Assembly: GCF_009730335.1 (NCBI RefSeq)
Contig: NZ_CP046315.1
Location: 1,426,001-1,490,000, forward strand
Reading direction: 5' to 3'
Source: Schaalia odontolytica
GTDB taxonomy: Bacteria; Actinomycetota; Actinomycetes; Actinomycetales; Actinomycetaceae
DNA: 64,000 bases
In this document: one piece after another, positions 22,660 through 31,137 of the stretch
Layout: each line of letters opens with the position of its first letter
Position numbering within the stretch: the first letter of the stretch is position 1
Translations under genes and position numbers: made by a program
Notes under the pieces: generated by a model
Database searches by the model: none
Told to the model about the DNA's origin: nothing
What the model saw: only the letters and a program-made list of their open reading frames with translations

Positions 22660-23376
22660 TCAGAGTCGCCTGTAGATGTACGAGAGCGAACTATCGCGGA
22701 TGTCCGACGGGAAAACAGCATTGCCCCCATCGCCATCAACATCAAGGCCTGCACCATAGTAGTAGGCGTACCACACCAACTGCGAGCAATTCAGACTTTT
22801 AATATTGTACTCCTTGTTCGACCAGAAACGCCAGTTGTAGGGGTAGTGGAGCAGATGGTTGTAGGCGTAAGCCGCCGCAGCGTCTTGGGTCGCCTGAGAG
22901 GTGTGGAAGTAAAAAAGGACGGTTCCCGAGGGAACTGTTACATTCCACACCCAGTCCCAGTTCGACCCTCCAGGTTTTCCAGCCGCCTCAACAATCCAAT
23001 CACGTCCGGAGAATATCCCAACATGACCGTAATGTGGAACCCCAGGACTCCAGTAGACATCACCGACGTAGTCTGATTTCGGAAGCAAATACGTCGCACC
23101 CGCTGTTCCGTCGATAGAGGCCAGGTCCGCGCCCCCTCCTCCGATCTGCATATCTTGCATTTCGGACTCGTATTTCTCCTTCGCAGCGCGCTGTTCAGCC
23201 AGGACGCTTCGCGCGTACTCTTGAACAGACATCCCCTTCTCCGAGGATTCGGCATCGAGTGCGCTCGCGAGCTCAGAGGCGGACACTCCTGGATTCAGCG
23301 CCAAGAGTTCATCGAATTCAGAGTCGTGCTCTGTAGCAGCATTGGCTAGCGTCGGCATGAAGAATGTCGAACACAC
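22660..23376 (-). CDS. Secreted permuted papain-like (YiiX/NlpC-P60 type) hydrolase
   Basis: At least 238 aa. The conserved order His before Cys suggests a circularly permuted papain-like enzyme: GDVYWSPGVPHYGHVGIFSG (catalytic His candidate) then LNCSQLVWYAYYYGAG (catalytic Cys candidate) and FPSDIRDS near the end. These enzymes cleave amide or ester bonds in cell wall or lipids. The in-frame GTG at 23376 leaves only the end of a signal peptide (FFMPTLANA). The full signal needs 18 more codons, beginning at ACG 23430, which has AAGGGGA seven nt upstream. No ATG, GTG or TTG exists there in frame. Confidence 0.7.
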   Translation of the reverse strand: MCSTFFMPTLANAATEHDSEFDELLALNPGVSASELASALDAESSEKGMSVQEYARSVLAEQRAAKEKYESEMQDMQIGGGGADLASIDGTAGATYLLPKSDYVGDVYWSPGVPHYGHVGIFSGRDWIVEAAGKPGGSNWDWVWNVTVPSGTVLFYFHTSQATQDAAAAYAYNHLLHYPYNWRFWSNKEYNIKSLNCSQLVWYAYYYGAGLDVDGDGGNAVFPSDIRDSSLSYIYRRL

Positions 23377-23430
23377 CAGACACTGAACCAGTAGCGCACG
23401 GACGACTTTGAATGTGCGTGTGTGTGACGT

Positions 23431-23709
23431 GGGAGTTCCCCTTCGTCCTCCGGTAACCCTAATCTGACAGCTAGAGCTACCTCAAGGCTACCAGGCCCAA
23501 CGATCGAATTGTCTGACAGAATATATGAAACGGAACATGTTCATCTTAGTAATTCAAATCATTTGACCTCAAATTATTTCAAATCATCCCACTACTCATA
23601 TGAGTCATATTTCAATTCTGACCATGAGTACAGTAAAATATGCACCCTTTCCTTGAGAATGGTGTGGAGACTCAGGGAATCGCGCACTCCCTGGGACCAC
23701 GACCAGCGC
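23431..23709. other. Intergenic stretch with AT-rich patch
   Basis: No gene is supported. About 23500-23650 is strongly AT-rich compared with the surrounding high-GC DNA and contains several short inverted repeats such as ACTCATATGAGT. The patch marks the edge of the accessory block and may be acquired or decaying DNA. Confidence 0.5.
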
Positions 23710-24211
23710 TCAGATGTCAAGCGGGCGCAGCAGTTCGGGCGCGGGCAGGCGCCCGTCGACCACGTAGGCGCGGAACACGGGGGCGGCCTGCTCCCCGGTG
23801 AAGACCTCCTCGGGGTGGACGCGGACGGCGGCGGGCCCGCCCTCGCCGGGGTCTCACTCGATGCCCATCCAGCTCTCAGGATCTGCGACCGGCTCGCGGG
23901 CGACGACGTAATGCTTGTACGAGCCGTCCTGGCCGGTGACGCGGATCTCGACCGTCATCACCCCGGTGGAGCCCGCGCACTGGATGTACGTCGAACGCGC
24001 GGGGTCGTCGGCTGCCACGTCCTCGGGGCGCTCGGCGCCGGGGGGGCAGCTCCCACACGACCATCGCGTACATGTGCGAGCCGTCGAAGCACCTGGGCGC
24101 GGTGAGCACCTCGGTGATCCCGTCGGCGACCGCCTCGGGAGCGCTCTCAGCGGAGAACTCCTCGACGGGCCCCGCCTCCGCGAGCAAATCCGTTCTTGCG
24201 AACCGTCTCAT
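23710..24211 (-). pseudogene. Decayed small gene with frameshift and in-frame stop
   Basis: An ORF starts at ATG 24211 (MRRFARTDLLAEAG) with a purine-rich site upstream and reads well to MYAMVVWELPP. Coding sense then moves to another frame at a run of seven G/C bases (24040-24046), continuing GAERPEDVAADD to ESWMGIE and TGA at 23854-23856. The same frame continues beyond that TGA as DPGEGGPAAVRVHPEEVF to a final stop at 23710. The intact protein would be about 165 aa. Family unrecognised; the acidic small-protein style is compatible with an immunity-like protein. Confidence 0.55.
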
Positions 24212-24329
24212 ACTTCCTGCCTCGGCATGGTCCAGCACCTCTCCCCACCGATAGTAGCCGCCGCGCGGAGCCGGCGCCCGGCCCTCGCGGGGCGCGTCGG
24301 CTCCCTGCCGCCGCCGTGCGCCCGCCATC

Positions 24330-24571
24330 TCACGGCTGGAGGCGCCCGGGCGCACCGGGCCGGGGGCGCTCGGCGTACCAGGCGTCGTAGTCCCGGTTGA
24401 ACTGGTCCCAGAGGGCGTCGTCGAGCGCGAGCTCACGAAGGGCGCCGTTCTCACCACGGGAGTTCTCGTCGAACCAGGCTTTGCGCATTTGCTGCGGCAG
24501 ATCAACCAGGCGCAACTCGGTCTACTGGCCAGCAGCACACGGCACCGCTGTTCTAAATTGGTGTCATTCAT
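24330..24571 (-). pseudogene. Frameshifted small gene
   Basis: ATG 24571 has GAGG seven nt upstream and begins MNDTNLEQRCRVLLAS. The convincing protein sequence downstream, DLPQQMRKAWFDENSRG to DQFNRDYDAWYAERP, lies in a different frame, entered near 24520. A one-base shift would join them into a protein of about 80 aa. Alternatively the second part is a free-standing small gene using TTG at 24515. Function unknown; it lies directly before the other decayed gene. Confidence 0.4.
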
Positions 24572-24603
24572 TGCTCGGCCTCAGTGGTTCTGGGTTGATG
24601 CCC

Positions 24604-24951
24604 TCATATATCTCCGGTCCACCAGATTCCAGGCAGGATGATCGACCACGGCTCCCACGTGTCCGCCACGACGCGGATCCAGCCGTTCGTGAAATCGAGG
24701 TGCAACCAGCCCGGGCCGCCGTCCACCGCCAGCAGACGGTTCATCTCGAATGCTTTCAAGCGGACGGCGAGGTCCTGGGGGTCCATCTCGTCCCACATCG
24801 CCTCGCCCGCGCTCTGCCCCACGAAAGCGCCCCAAATCTGAAGCCCCATGGCTCCGGCGTGGATGACTGGAACGGTGTCCGACACCAGTTCGGAGCTCGT
24901 CACCGTCGCTGGCAGCAGAGAACCAATGCGCTCACGGATGTTCCTCACCAT
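24604..24951 (-). CDS. Hypothetical protein
   Basis: 115 aa from ATG 24951, or up to 137 aa from GTG 25017. No signal peptide or TM helix. The C-terminal part is tryptophan-rich (GWLHLDFTNGWIRVVADTW then EPWSIILPG). No family recognised. It ends 32 nt before the frameshifted small gene, so the three small genes here look like one former operon. Small tryptophan-rich acidic proteins in such clusters are sometimes immunity proteins, but no toxin gene is seen. Confidence 0.5.
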   Translation of the reverse strand: MVRNIRERIGSLLPATVTSSELVSDTVPVIHAGAMGLQIWGAFVGQSAGEAMWDEMDPQDLAVRLKAFEMNRLLAVDGGPGWLHLDFTNGWIRVVADTWEPWSIILPGIWWTGDI

Positions 24952-25168
24952 TAGCGTTCGGATGCCTTTCCGCGCGATCGAAGACCAGCGCGAGCCGAGT
25001 TGACGAATACCTGGCACCGCGTGTCGAGAACAATGCGGAACTCCGGTGGCCAGGCCTTCCGCTGCGAGTATATCTTCGCGCGCGCTCGCCGACCAGTGCG
25101 GCGGCTACGCCTTATGATCAACGATCAACAAGGGCGGGCATGCAGTCACAGCACTGGTCGCCGAGTGG

Positions 25169-26131
25169 TCAGTACTCCTCGAGCAGTTCGTCCAGCTCGT
25201 CGTCGACCAACTCCGCGGACTCGACGGGCTCGGCGCCCTCGGGCAGGGCGCGGGTCGGAGCAGGCAGATCCTCGAGGCGGTCCGCCACCGGTGCGCCCGG
25301 ATCGGCGCTGTGGGGACCGCTGCCCTCGGCGGCGTCCAAGCCGGTGACGGCGCCATCGGGGCCGACAATACCGCCGTCCACGTGGGCAGCGCCGCTGCCG
25401 CTCGGGCCGCCGCTGGCCCAATCGGGATCAGTGCCGATGTCGGCGCCACCGGTCCGGTCGGCACTCCCCTGCCCGCCGACTCCGGCAGTATCGGCACCAC
25501 CGTCCCCGCCGACGGGGGCTTCCCCGCCGCCAGAACGGTCCGCAGCGCCATCACTGGGCCGATCAGCGCCTGCCGTACCAGCGTCTCCGGTGTCCCCGGC
25601 ACCAGCGCCGTCGTCGCCAGCCGCGCCATCGGCCTGCCCAGCCCCCGCCTCGTCGAAGTCCCCGTCGTCCCCGCCGCGCCGCGCCCACGAGGAGGCGATG
25701 TCCTTGCGGATCGCGTCGAGCACCGCGTTGACGAAACGGGGCGAGGCGTCGGTGGAGATCGAACGGACGATGGAGATCGCCTCGTCGATCGCCACGATCG
25801 GCGACACGTCGTCCGAATTGGCCAGCATCTCCCACACCGCCACGCGCATGACCGCCAAGTCCACGGCGGCCACCCTGTCCAGCCCGGGGACGCGCGCGTG
25901 GGCCTCGATCAGGTCGTCGATGCGGCGCAGGCTGTCGGCCACGCCCGCGATGATCTGGATCGAGTACTCCGGCAGGGGCGTCTGCGCGGCGGTGATGACG
26001 CGCCGCTCGCGCAGCAGGTCGCGCAGGACCTCGGGGTCGCGGCCCATCCCCCGCTGGTCCGCCTCGAAAACCACGTCGGCGGCGCGTTTGCGGGCCTTCG
26101 TGCGCGAGGTGAAACGGTGCTGGCGCGACAT
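25169..26131 (-). CDS. nusB: Transcription antitermination factor NusB with long disordered tail
   Basis: RNA-binding partner of NusE in rRNA antitermination. The all-helical NusB domain spans about residues 1-150 (RTKARKRAADVVFEADQRG, SPIVAIDEAISIVR, SPRFVNAVLDAIRKD). Beyond it is a roughly 170-residue Gly/Asp/Ala-rich acidic tail ending DELVDDELDELLEEY-like residues; ordinary NusB stops near 140-170. The start overlaps the efp stop (TGATG). The long antisense ORFs over the tail are composition artefacts. Confidence 0.9.
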   Translation of the reverse strand: MSRQHRFTSRTKARKRAADVVFEADQRGMGRDPEVLRDLLRERRVITAAQTPLPEYSIQIIAGVADSLRRIDDLIEAHARVPGLDRVAAVDLAVMRVAVWEMLANSDDVSPIVAIDEAISIVRSISTDASPRFVNAVLDAIRKDIASSWARRGGDDGDFDEAGAGQADGAAGDDGAGAGDTGDAGTAGADRPSDGAADRSGGGEAPVGGDGGADTAGVGGQGSADRTGGADIGTDPDWASGGPSGSGAAHVDGGIVGPDGAVTGLDAAEGSGPHSADPGAPVADRLEDLPAPTRALPEGAEPVESAELVDDELDELLEEY

Positions 26132-26694
26132 CAGTCGGTCACGCGACCCGAGTACGAGCCGTCGCGGGTGTCAACCTTGACGCGGGTGCCTTCCTCCATG
26201 AAGAGGGGGACCTGGATCTCATAGCCGGTCTCCAGCGTCGCGGGCTTGGTGCCGGCGGAAGAACGATCGCCCTGCAGACCGGGCTCCGTGTGCGTGATCG
26301 TCAGAACGACGGTGGCGGGCAGCTCGACGAACAGGACGGTGCCGTCATGCTGGGAGACGATAACGTTCTGGTTCTCCACCATGAAGTTGCGGGCGTCGCC
26401 CACGGTTTCGGCGGGAACGTTGATCTGTTCGTAGGTGGACTGATCCATGAAGACGTAGTCGGTGCCATCCTGGTACAGGTACGTCATGTCGCGACGGTCG
26501 ACGGTCGCGGTCTCGATCTTCAGGCCCGCGTTGAAGGTCTTGTCGACGGTCTTGCCGGACAGGACGTTCTTGATCTTGGTGCGCACGAAGGCCGGGCCCT
26601 TGCCGGGCTTCACGTGCTGGAACTCGACAACCTGCCAGAGCTGGCCGTCGATCACCATAACCAGGCCGTTCTTCAGATCATTGGTCGTTGCCAC
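26131..26694 (-). CDS. efp: Elongation factor P
   Basis: Relieves ribosome stalling at proline stretches; 187 aa, standard length. KOW-like N-domain with the loop [15 protein letters not shown] (Lys at the tip), followed by two OB domains ending with the EF-P signature region [23 protein letters not shown] start with GAGG seven nt upstream. It sits between the aro genes and nusB, a typical bacterial order. Confidence 0.97.
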   Translation of the reverse strand: MATTNDLKNGLVMVIDGQLWQVVEFQHVKPGKGPAFVRTKIKNVLSGKTVDKTFNAGLKIETATVDRRDMTYLYQDGTDYVFMDQSTYEQINVPAETVGDARNFMVENQNVIVSQHDGTVLFVELPATVVLTITHTEPGLQGDRSSAGTKPATLETGYEIQVPLFMEEGTRVKVDTRDGSYSGRVTD

Positions 26695-26718
26695 AGGGGT
26701 ACCTCACTTGAGAAGGAA

Positions 26719-27243
26719 TCAGTAATCAGAGGTCAGTTTACACGCGCGTGCGACCAAATCCGCGACTTCTTGCGGGGTGCGGTCACTCGTATCCACTGTT
26801 GTGTCGGCCACGGAGGCGTATGCCTCGCGCGCTTGTTTCATGAGCTGGGTCAGCACGGCGCGGGGCGCACCCAGGCCGACCGAGCGCGGAGCGCCGAGGC
26901 CTTCTCGGCGTGATACCGCGGAAAGATCGGCGCTGAGCTCGATGACGAACGCGCCGTTTGCACGCGTCCGCTCGATCGACGAGGCAGTAGCTGGGTCGAG
27001 CGGCTGAGAGGCACCGAGCGTGACAATGCCCTCGTCGAGACCAAGGAGCCGCTCGGCTTCTACGCGTGCTGTGGTGGCCAGGTGCGGATCGCGTCCGACC
27101 ACGAGGGTGCGCATAGGTGCGCCGAGGCGTTCCTCGACGGCGGCGTCGACCTCGTAGAGCGGCAGTTCGTGACGGCGGGAGAGCTCACGTCCAACGGTGG
27201 TTTTGCCGGAGCCAGTCACTCCGATCAACACGATGAGGCTCAT
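26719..27243 (-). CDS. Shikimate kinase-like protein (degenerate second copy)
   Basis: 174-aa P-loop protein with an intact Walker A, GVTGSGKTTVGRELS. It aligns along the shikimate kinase fold, but the substrate-binding GGG loop reads TLGAS, the RPLL lid is replaced by a duplicated GLGAPR-S/A-V segment, and the DTD metal/substrate motif reads EVDAAV. It lies right after aroB, overlapping by 4 nt, while a canonical aroK lies on the other side. It may phosphorylate another substrate or be regulatory. Confidence 0.7.
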   Translation of the reverse strand: MSLIVLIGVTGSGKTTVGRELSRRHELPLYEVDAAVEERLGAPMRTLVVGRDPHLATTARVEAERLLGLDEGIVTLGASQPLDPATASSIERTRANGAFVIELSADLSAVSRREGLGAPRSVGLGAPRAVLTQLMKQAREAYASVADTTVDTSDRTPQEVADLVARACKLTSDY

Positions 27244-28322
27244 GCGCGAATGCCGATCTGAGACGCGGGGGCCCGCAGCTCCTGCGGATCGACGGAGACC
27301 GTCCCGGGATTTGCGATGCCGTCCAGGAGGACGAAACGCAGGATGCCGCGTCGTACTTTCTTATCGGAGAGCATGATGTGGGTGAGCTCGTCGAGAGTGC
27401 TTCCCTCGTAGCGAGTCGGCAGCCCGACGCGTGAGAAAAGCTGGTCGTGGCGAGAAACATCGTCAGCGCTGAGCAGCCCCCGGGCTTGGGCCAGGCGTGC
27501 CGCGAAGCAGCAACCGATAGCAACGGCATTGCCGTGGCGCCAGGTGTAGTCGTTCGCGCGCTCGATGGCGTGCGCGAGGGTGTGTCCGTAGTTGAGGATT
27601 TCGCGCAGGCCGCCCTCCGTCAGGTCGGCAGAAACAACGCGGGCCTTGACTGCGATCGCGCGGGTGGTGATCTCAGCAAGCTGCGGGCTGTACGATCGCA
27701 GAAGCTCGTTTGGTTCCGTCTCCTCGACGATGCGCAAAATCTCCGGGTCGGCGATGAAGCCGCACTTAATGACCTCGGCGGCACCGGCCGCCAGATCGGG
27801 TGTAGGAAGGCTCTCGAGGAGATCCATATCGGCAACCACGGAGGTTGCCGGATAGAACGAACCGACGAGGTTCTTCCCGACGGACGTGTTGATTCCTGTC
27901 TTACCGCCAACGGCCGCGTCAACCATAGCGAGGAGCGTCGTCGGAACGTTGATGAGGGTGATACCGCGCAGCCACGTGGCGGCGACGAAACCAGCCATGT
28001 CGGTGGTCGCTCCCCCGCCCATGGCGACGATCGCGTCTTTACGTCCGAGCTGGAGACGACCGCACTCGTCCCACAGGGATGCAACAACCTCAATTGACTT
28101 GCCGGCCTCGGCATCGGGATGGTCGGCAGTTGAGGCCTCGATCCCCTGTTCACGCAGGTACTGCGCCAGGGCCTCCGCTCGGCTAGCGAGAGGATGCGCG
28201 TGAATAATGAGCGCCTTCGTCGCGGCCTCGTCGAGGGCCTCGTAGATCGGCTTGAAGCCGAGTCCGTGTCCAACTGTAATAGTCGAGGGGTGTTCTCCGG
28301 TGACGCGGATAATCGTGCTCAT
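27240..28322 (-). CDS. aroB: 3-dehydroquinate synthase
   Basis: Second step of the shikimate pathway, NAD- and metal-dependent; 360 aa. Signatures GGGATTDMAGFVAATWLRG, PTTLLAMVDAAVGGKTGIN and the metal-binding NYGHTLAHAIE are present. ATG overlaps the aroK stop. Part of aroC-aroK-aroB. Confidence 0.97.
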   Translation of the reverse strand: MSTIIRVTGEHPSTITVGHGLGFKPIYEALDEAATKALIIHAHPLASRAEALAQYLREQGIEASTADHPDAEAGKSIEVVASLWDECGRLQLGRKDAIVAMGGGATTDMAGFVAATWLRGITLINVPTTLLAMVDAAVGGKTGINTSVGKNLVGSFYPATSVVADMDLLESLPTPDLAAGAAEVIKCGFIADPEILRIVEETEPNELLRSYSPQLAEITTRAIAVKARVVSADLTEGGLREILNYGHTLAHAIERANDYTWRHGNAVAIGCCFAARLAQARGLLSADDVSRHDQLFSRVGLPTRYEGSTLDELTHIMLSDKKVRRGILRFVLLDGIANPGTVSVDPQELRAPASQIGIRA

Positions 28323-28828
28323 GCGTGCTCCAACTGCTGGGCGATGGCGGTGACGACGTCGTCGACGGGACCAGCCCCTGACTCGACGACGATGGTGGCG
28401 ACGGATCGGTAGTGAGGCTCCCGCTCGGTGCGCAGGCGCGCGAGCGTGCCGGACGGGTCCTCGGCCAGTAGCGGCCGATGCGTCTTCGAGGCGGTTCGAC
28501 GAACGAGCTCCTCGTGGGGAGCATCGATGTAGACGACCGTGTGCCCGGATAGGAGCTCCCGAACGGCGGGGGTCGCTGCAGCTCCCCCGCCCAGGGACAC
28601 GACGGCATCGTGCGTGAGCGCATCGGCGACCGCTTCGGTCTCCATCACGCGGAAAGCCGCTTCACCGTCGGTGGCGAAGATGTCAGCGATCGGACGGCCT
28701 TCGCGCTCAACGACGAGGGCGTCTGTATCGATGTGGTCAACACACAACCGCTCGGCGAGCAGGCGCCCAACCTTGGACTTGCCCGCACCTGGCAGACCCA
28801 CGAGAACGACGGGGCACTGAGCACTCAT
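28319..28828 (-). CDS. aroK: Shikimate kinase
   Basis: Phosphorylates shikimate; 169 aa. Walker A GLPGAGKSKVGRLLAERL, DTDALVVEREG (DTD motif), SLGGGAAATP and the lid segment KTHRPLLAED are all intact, in contrast to the second kinase-like gene downstream of aroB. ATG 28828 overlaps the aroC stop (ATGA). Confidence 0.95.
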   Translation of the reverse strand: MSAQCPVVLVGLPGAGKSKVGRLLAERLCVDHIDTDALVVEREGRPIADIFATDGEAAFRVMETEAVADALTHDAVVSLGGGAAATPAVRELLSGHTVVYIDAPHEELVRRTASKTHRPLLAEDPSGTLARLRTEREPHYRSVATIVVESGAGPVDDVVTAIAQQLEHA

Positions 28829-30036
28829 GCGCGCTCGCCCACCACCGCGAGGTACGCCTCGAGATTCCTGCGCATCTCGCCAACCGATCGGCCGCCAGCG
28901 TGATCCGACAGGGCATCCGCGAGCACGAGAGCCACCTCCGCCTCGGCGATGACTGCGCCGGGCACCACCTGGCAAGTGTCGGAGCGCTGGTGCAAGCCCA
29001 CCGCTTCCTCACCCGTTGCAAGGTCGACGCTGCGCAAGGCGTGCGGAACGGTCGAGATCGGCTTGAAAGCAGCGCGTGCGACGATCGGCGCGCCATTGGA
29101 CGTACCTCCTTCGATGCCTCCGGCATGGTTGGAGGCGCGCGCCAGGTGACCATCCTCGCCCCGCACGATTTCGTCGTGGGCCGCGGAACCGAGCAGCGCG
29201 GCCTGCGTGAAACCGTCTCCGATCTCAACGCCCTTGACGGATTGGATCGACATGAGTGCGGCGGCCAAGCGCGCATCGAGGCGCTCGCGCGCGGTCACGT
29301 GTGTCCCCAAGCCGACTGGAACGTCGTATGCGATCACTTCGGCGACGCCGCCGATCGTGTCGCCCGCCTGCTTGGCAGCATCGACGGCTGCCTCGAAGCG
29401 GGCGTTATCCTCCGGATCGAGTGTGCGCATCGAGGCCTCGCACAGCGCCGCCTCGTCCGCGGGAGTAGGCGTCAACGAGGCCGTGGCGTGCTGGGCCCCA
29501 ACGGAGACGACGTGGGACACGAGACGAACGCCGGCGACCTGCTCGAGGAGGGCTTCGGCGAGCACACCGAGCGCAACGCGGGCGGCAGTCTCACGGGCGC
29601 TCGCGCGCTCAAGGACGGGGCGAGCATCGGACAGGTCGTAGGACAGCATTCCGGGCAGGTCCGCGTGACCGGGCCGGGGCCTTGTCAGCGGCCGGTTACG
29701 AGCGATCTCGCGTTCGTCTCCCGTTCCCGCGTCGATGAGAAGCCCCGACGGATCGACCGGATCGGCACTCATCACCGTCTCCCACTTGGGCCATTCAGAG
29801 TTGCCAATGCGAATAGCCACCGGGGCGCCGATTGTCACGCCGTGACGCACGCCGGCCAGGATCGATACCTCATCGGCCTCGAACTTCTGCCGAGCGCCAC
29901 GGCCGTAGCCGAGGCGACGACGCGCGAGGCCACGGCGCAGGTCCTCCGTCGTCACATGCAACCCGGAGGGCAGTCCCTCGATCGTTGCGAGCAGTGCGGG
30001 TCCGTGCGATTCACCGGCGGTCATCCATCTCAGCAT
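28825..30036 (-). CDS. aroC: Chorismate synthase
   Basis: FMN-dependent last step of the shikimate pathway; 403 aa. N-terminus MLRWMTAGESHGPALLATIE and the RPRPGHADLPGMLSYD segment are diagnostic. ATG 30036 has GGGAGG just upstream; the 8-codon upstream extension is not needed. First gene of the aro operon; a 60-nt gap separates it from the FKBP gene. Confidence 0.97.
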   Translation of the reverse strand: MLRWMTAGESHGPALLATIEGLPSGLHVTTEDLRRGLARRRLGYGRGARQKFEADEVSILAGVRHGVTIGAPVAIRIGNSEWPKWETVMSADPVDPSGLLIDAGTGDEREIARNRPLTRPRPGHADLPGMLSYDLSDARPVLERASARETAARVALGVLAEALLEQVAGVRLVSHVVSVGAQHATASLTPTPADEAALCEASMRTLDPEDNARFEAAVDAAKQAGDTIGGVAEVIAYDVPVGLGTHVTARERLDARLAAALMSIQSVKGVEIGDGFTQAALLGSAAHDEIVRGEDGHLARASNHAGGIEGGTSNGAPIVARAAFKPISTVPHALRSVDLATGEEAVGLHQRSDTCQVVPGAVIAEAEVALVLADALSDHAGGRSVGEMRRNLEAYLAVVGERA

Positions 30037-30096
30037 GCCTCCCAGTGTCCCACAAGCCACAAGCCTTGTGCGAAACGGCTCTCACGAGCTGAACGG

Positions 30097-31137
30097 TCAC
30101 GACTGAGGTGCTTGGTCCCCATTCGTCGCAGTACCAGGTTCTGTACCGAGGATATCGATGACGACACACAGAGTGTCGTCACCGGCAGCCAGGTCCGGAG
30201 GGATTGTGATGGCCAGTCGTGACCCCACTTTCTGGTCTACGAGGGCCGTTGCGAGCCCCTTCATCGCCGTTCCCAAGTTGATGACCTCGGGGACGCCGGT
30301 CTCCCACGTGGACACGCGCACAGTACCGTCGGTCCAGCCGAGAACCGTGAACTGCGCGACGACCCGGTCGCCTTCGTGGACCTGTACCCCATCACCCTTG
30401 ATAAGGGTCTGGGTCGTGACGCCGCCGGGCAGCGTGTCAATGTGGCTGATGATCGGCCCCTCCGGGCTCATCTCAACGCTCATCGGACCGACGCTCGCGT
30501 CGACCGAGGTACCGGTTGCGATCGAAGGCAGGATATCGACGACGTCGACTTCGATGGTATTTGGCGATCCGTCACCCATCGTGATGGAACGGAATGCGAG
30601 AACACGCGTGCCCTCGCGCTTGCCTGTGACCAGACGTGACAGGTCGTCATTGATCTGGCCGGAGCCGACGATGCCGAGGCTCATCTGGGGGCGGCCGGAC
30701 TCGGAGAGCATGCGTCCGCTAGTTCCATCGAAAGCGGTGACAGAGACGAGGACGGGTGAGCCTTCAGTGATCTCACGACCGCTGCCTTCCTCGAGCACGC
30801 GTGCTTTGAAACCGTCAAGCTCGAGCGGGGCCTTGATCTCGATCGTCGGTGTCGCGCCGACGCGCCCGGACACGGTCACGCGGTCGAACAGAGCGAGGGT
30901 TGTCGACTGGGTAGCGGATTCGGGCGCGCTCGCTTCGTCTGCGGCGGGGCGGGGGTGGAACGCCCACCAGGCGAGTCCACCTCCCGCAGCGATGAGAACC
31001 ACCGCGAGAACAACGCGCAGGAACATAGATGCGCGGGAGATGCCACGAGAGCGCTGTGCACGCGCAGCCGCGCGCTGCGAGGAACCGCGTGCACGGCTGA
31101 CGGCGCGGGAATCAGGTGACGACGACTCGGGGCTCAT
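30097..31137 (-). CDS. Membrane-anchored FKBP-type peptidyl-prolyl isomerase
   Basis: 346 aa. A basic N-terminal cytoplasmic region (residues 1-38) precedes one TM helix (about 39-60), then two FKBP-like domains outside the cell. The second contains GDGVQVHEGDRVVAQFTVLGW and ends in GSRLAITIPPDLAAGDDTL, the FKBP strand pattern; the first is more divergent. It overlaps the pafA stop by 4 nt, so it is the last gene of the pupylation operon. A link to pupylation beyond co-transcription is not shown. Confidence 0.82.
   Translation of the reverse strand: MSPESSSPDSRAVSRARGSSQRAAARAQRSRGISRASMFLRVVLAVVLIAAGGGLAWWAFHPRPAADEASAPESATQSTTLALFDRVTVSGRVGATPTIEIKAPLELDGFKARVLEEGSGREITEGSPVLVSVTAFDGTSGRMLSESGRPQMSLGIVGSGQINDDLSRLVTGKREGTRVLAFRSITMGDGSPNTIEVDVVDILPSIATGTSVDASVGPMSVEMSPEGPIISHIDTLPGGVTTQTLIKGDGVQVHEGDRVVAQFTVLGWTDGTVRVSTWETGVPEVINLGTAMKGLATALVDQKVGSRLAITIPPDLAAGDDTLCVVIDILGTEPGTATNGDQAPQS

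Noticed and set aside
23530-23550. GGAACATGTTCATC resembling an SOS box
   Set aside because: GAAC and GTTC are only 2 nt apart; the LexA box needs a 4-nt centre, and no damage gene follows.
25310-26224. 304-aa and 346-aa plus-strand ORFs over nusB
   Set aside because: Created by the low-complexity tail composition; nusB frame and overlaps with efp are clear.
28900-30222. 440-aa plus-strand ORF over aroC
   Set aside because: Antisense shadow; composition only.
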